A stretch of DNA of 64,000 bases from Thermoprotei archaeon. GTDB lineage: Archaea; Thermoproteota; Thermoprotei; Thermofilales; B15-G2. Where the stretch lies: assembly GCA_003649445.1 (NCBI GenBank), contig QMRV01000003.1, forward strand, positions 1-64,000, given 5' to 3'. Under the pieces are notes generated by a model. That model had not been told where the DNA came from, did not search any database, and worked only from the letters and a program-made list of their open reading frames with translations. The translations under genes were made by a program, and so were the position numbers. Shown here piece after piece: positions 62,549 through 64,000 of this stretch; positions within the stretch are counted from its first letter, which is position 1, and each line of letters begins with the position of its first letter.

Positions 62549-64000
62549 CTTCTATATTTTTGAACACAAATTGAGGCTAGAGGGCAGGGGCCTTTGATAC
62601 TCACACATGTTCTCTTAAAGCACCACTGTTCAGAAACATAAGAAAGGTAATAGGCTTTATGAATATTATTATAAAGTATAGATGAAAGTAAATTGATTAC
62701 ACTGTCGTAGACTCTTCCTTTAACCTTATAAGCCGAAATAAGTTTTGATGAAAAAACACCGCACATAATAAGAGGTTTGACGATGCTCCAGTCTACAGGT
62801 AAAAATGAGTAATGAGACCTAATTATGCCAGTTATATTGCAGGACAGAAACAGGAAGAAATCTGCAGAATACCTACTTAAGCCAGGTAAAGTTTCCAAAC
62901 AAAGGAGAAGAGTCGATTGATTAAAAATTTTGCGATTATACATATAAAGTAGTCTTCCCAGGTTACTCAGTTTTTCCTGGATTTGGGAAGAACACTTGAA
63001 GAGAATATACTCTGCAAGCTTATATGTAAAGGAAGTTAATGGAATGCATTCAAATTCTTTAAATTCCTTAATAAAATTCTTAAATAAAATAATTGATTTT
63101 GTATTCTTGAGAACAAGCGATCTATAGATATCATAACTGAAAAGCACATCGAAAATAGCTTCAGAGAGAACTGAGTCAGTGTGCTCTATAAGGGGTTTAA
63201 AATCGAGTCTTTTCATTAAGTTTGAAAAAACATTGAAAATATCTACATCTCCTCTAAAATTAGAAAAGGTGGAGAGAACGAATATTCGCATTAAAGTCTC
63301 TTTTTTGCTCTTTGGAAAAAGTATATAGTTATGTATGAGTAAATTTTTTAGTTTGCTTTCGATAATAGGATAGTTGTTAATTATTATTTTCTTTAGTTCA
63401 AGTAGTTTAGAATAATAACTATTTAAACTTGATGTAAGATGTTTATAAGTATTTAGAACACTGTATTTTGATAATATAAAGAGTATAAGCGACGTTAAAG
63501 CAGGGCTAGAAATTTTCTGTTTCACTCCCCAGCCACCATTTGGTAGCTGTTTGTCGCGCAGTATTTCTAGTCCTTTTCTAGCATAATCTGGGTTTAAAAG
63601 TCCTAGTCCTAAGTAGGCAAGTGCTGTAAGAGGAGATGGGTCGAGTGTAGGCAGGAGGGACTTAAGACCTTTAGCTGCAAGAAGTGCAGATTCGCCAAGA
63701 GAGTCCTTAAAGAGTATTATTGCCAATGAAGATATCAGCACCGAGGGCCGGTCTTGAGAATACCACAAACCATTAGAGGTTTGGGCCGCTTTAAGAGCTT
63801 CAATGAAGTTCTCATAGGTCTTGCATCCAGCTAATTTAAGAGCATATGCTGCCAAGAGGCTTGAGTATAGACTTGACGTCGTGTAGTCGCGGGGATTAAT
63901 AAAGTCTTCCACAGCTGAAAGCTGAGTAGGGTTTTCTTTCCAGAATCCGTACGACGAAATACTCTCCTTTAAATACTTAATTATTCTGTTAGATGCTTCA
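62536..64000 (-). CDS. Alpha/alpha-toroid (prenyltransferase/cyclase-like) fused to HhH-type domain with four C-terminal cysteines; 5' end outside window
   Basis: The reading frame stays open through position 63999 (29 further codons beyond the GTG at 63912), so the true start lies outside. The N-terminal part has toroid repeats with QW-like motifs (LRDKQLPNGGWGV; YLKESISSYGFW). The last 150 residues read as a helix-hairpin-helix glycosylase-like region (LETLPGLSRYSADFF, then LPVDW with the possible Asp) and end WCFKRTC-x6-C-x5-C, like an iron-sulfur loop. The Lys of EndoIII is replaced (SRYSA). Fusion is inferred. Confidence 0.6.
   Translation of the reverse strand, partial: EASNRIIKYLKESISSYGFWKENPTQLSAVEDFINPRDYTTSSLYSSLLAAYALKLAGCKTYENFIEALKAAQTSNGLWYSQDRPSVLISSLAIILFKDSLGESALLAAKGLKSLLPTLDPSPLTALAYLGLGLLNPDYARKGLEILRDKQLPNGGWGVKQKISSPALTSLILFILSKYSVLNTYKHLTSSLNSYYSKLLELKKIIINNYPIIESKLKNLLIHNYILFPKSKKETLMRIFVLSTFSNFRGDVDIFNVFSNLMKRLDFKPLIEHTDSVLSEAIFDVLFSYDIYRSLVLKNTKSIILFKNFIKEFKEFECIPLTSFTYKLAEYILFKCSSQIQEKLSNLGRLLYMYNRKIFNQSTLLLCLETLPGLSRYSADFFLFLSCNITGIIRSHYSFLPVDWSIVKPLIMCGVFSSKLISAYKVKGRVYDSVINLLSSILYNNIHKAYYLSYVSEQWCFKRTCVSIKGPCPLASICVQKYRSYSP

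Overview
The window is a compact, AT-rich archaeal chromosome segment. Its information-processing genes are archaeal: thermosome, histone, SRP54, RpoL, RpoF, Csl4, Nob1, aIF5A, Pus10, and ribosomal proteins S17e, L37e, L10e and L21e. The families DUF2192, DUF2067 and DUF2070, tRNA genes with canonical 37/38 introns, a PIN-PilT ATPase and ferredoxin-dependent oxoacid oxidoreductases point to the Thermoproteota (TACK) side. The histone argues against Sulfolobales and Desulfurococcales. Kor/Por and a thermosome suggest an anaerobic, probably thermophilic organism. The exact lineage cannot be fixed from this window. Many genes have a TATA-like box about 27 bases before the start codon (leaderless); genes inside operons have GGTGA or GAGGTG ribosome sites. 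Convergent genes often overlap by 4 to 67 bases.

Layout. 1-6.8 kb is a looser region: the 3' end of tRNA-Thr, a decayed family 2 glycosyltransferase, a regulator with its own palindromic operator, a B12-type radical SAM protein, tRNA-Val, an Lrp-type regulator, an intact glycosyltransferase and a broken Nudix hydrolase. 6.9-14.5 kb holds core genes: a Clp1-like kinase, thermosome, histone, S17e, an FKBP isomerase, proteasome beta, aCPSF1, LSm and L37e. 14.5-19 kb is a minus-strand block with RibK, DUF99, two unknown proteins and a winged-helix/ATP-cone/anaerobic-RNR-like protein that appears to have lost its glycyl radical residue. 19-38.7 kb carries translation, RNA-processing and tRNA-modification genes, including the TrmY-Pus10 pair for position 54. 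38.7-43.5 kb has tRNA-Ala and a run of membrane or surface genes. 43.5-53.4 kb contains two four-subunit oxoacid:ferredoxin oxidoreductases, Kor-type and Por-type, separated by transglutaminase, PhoH-KH and DUF2070 genes. 53.6-64 kb is more lineage-specific: an aminotransferase, regulators, a repeat-bearing intergenic zone, unknown proteins, a KaiC-like ATPase, and at the edge an apparent fusion of an alpha/alpha-toroid with an HhH/four-Cys domain.

Non-coding RNAs are a strong theme. Four stretches (10487, 34405, 56803, 56902) have box C-(11 to 13)-D'-3-C'-(11 to 12)-D spacing typical of archaeal C/D box methylation guides; a fifth (42874) is closed by a 12-bp stem. One guide just downstream of aIF5A is complementary to an elongator tRNA-Met anticodon loop in register for methylation of C34. 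Together with TrmJ, TrmY, Pus10, an NSUN-type methyltransferase and Trm112, the window is rich in RNA-modification functions.
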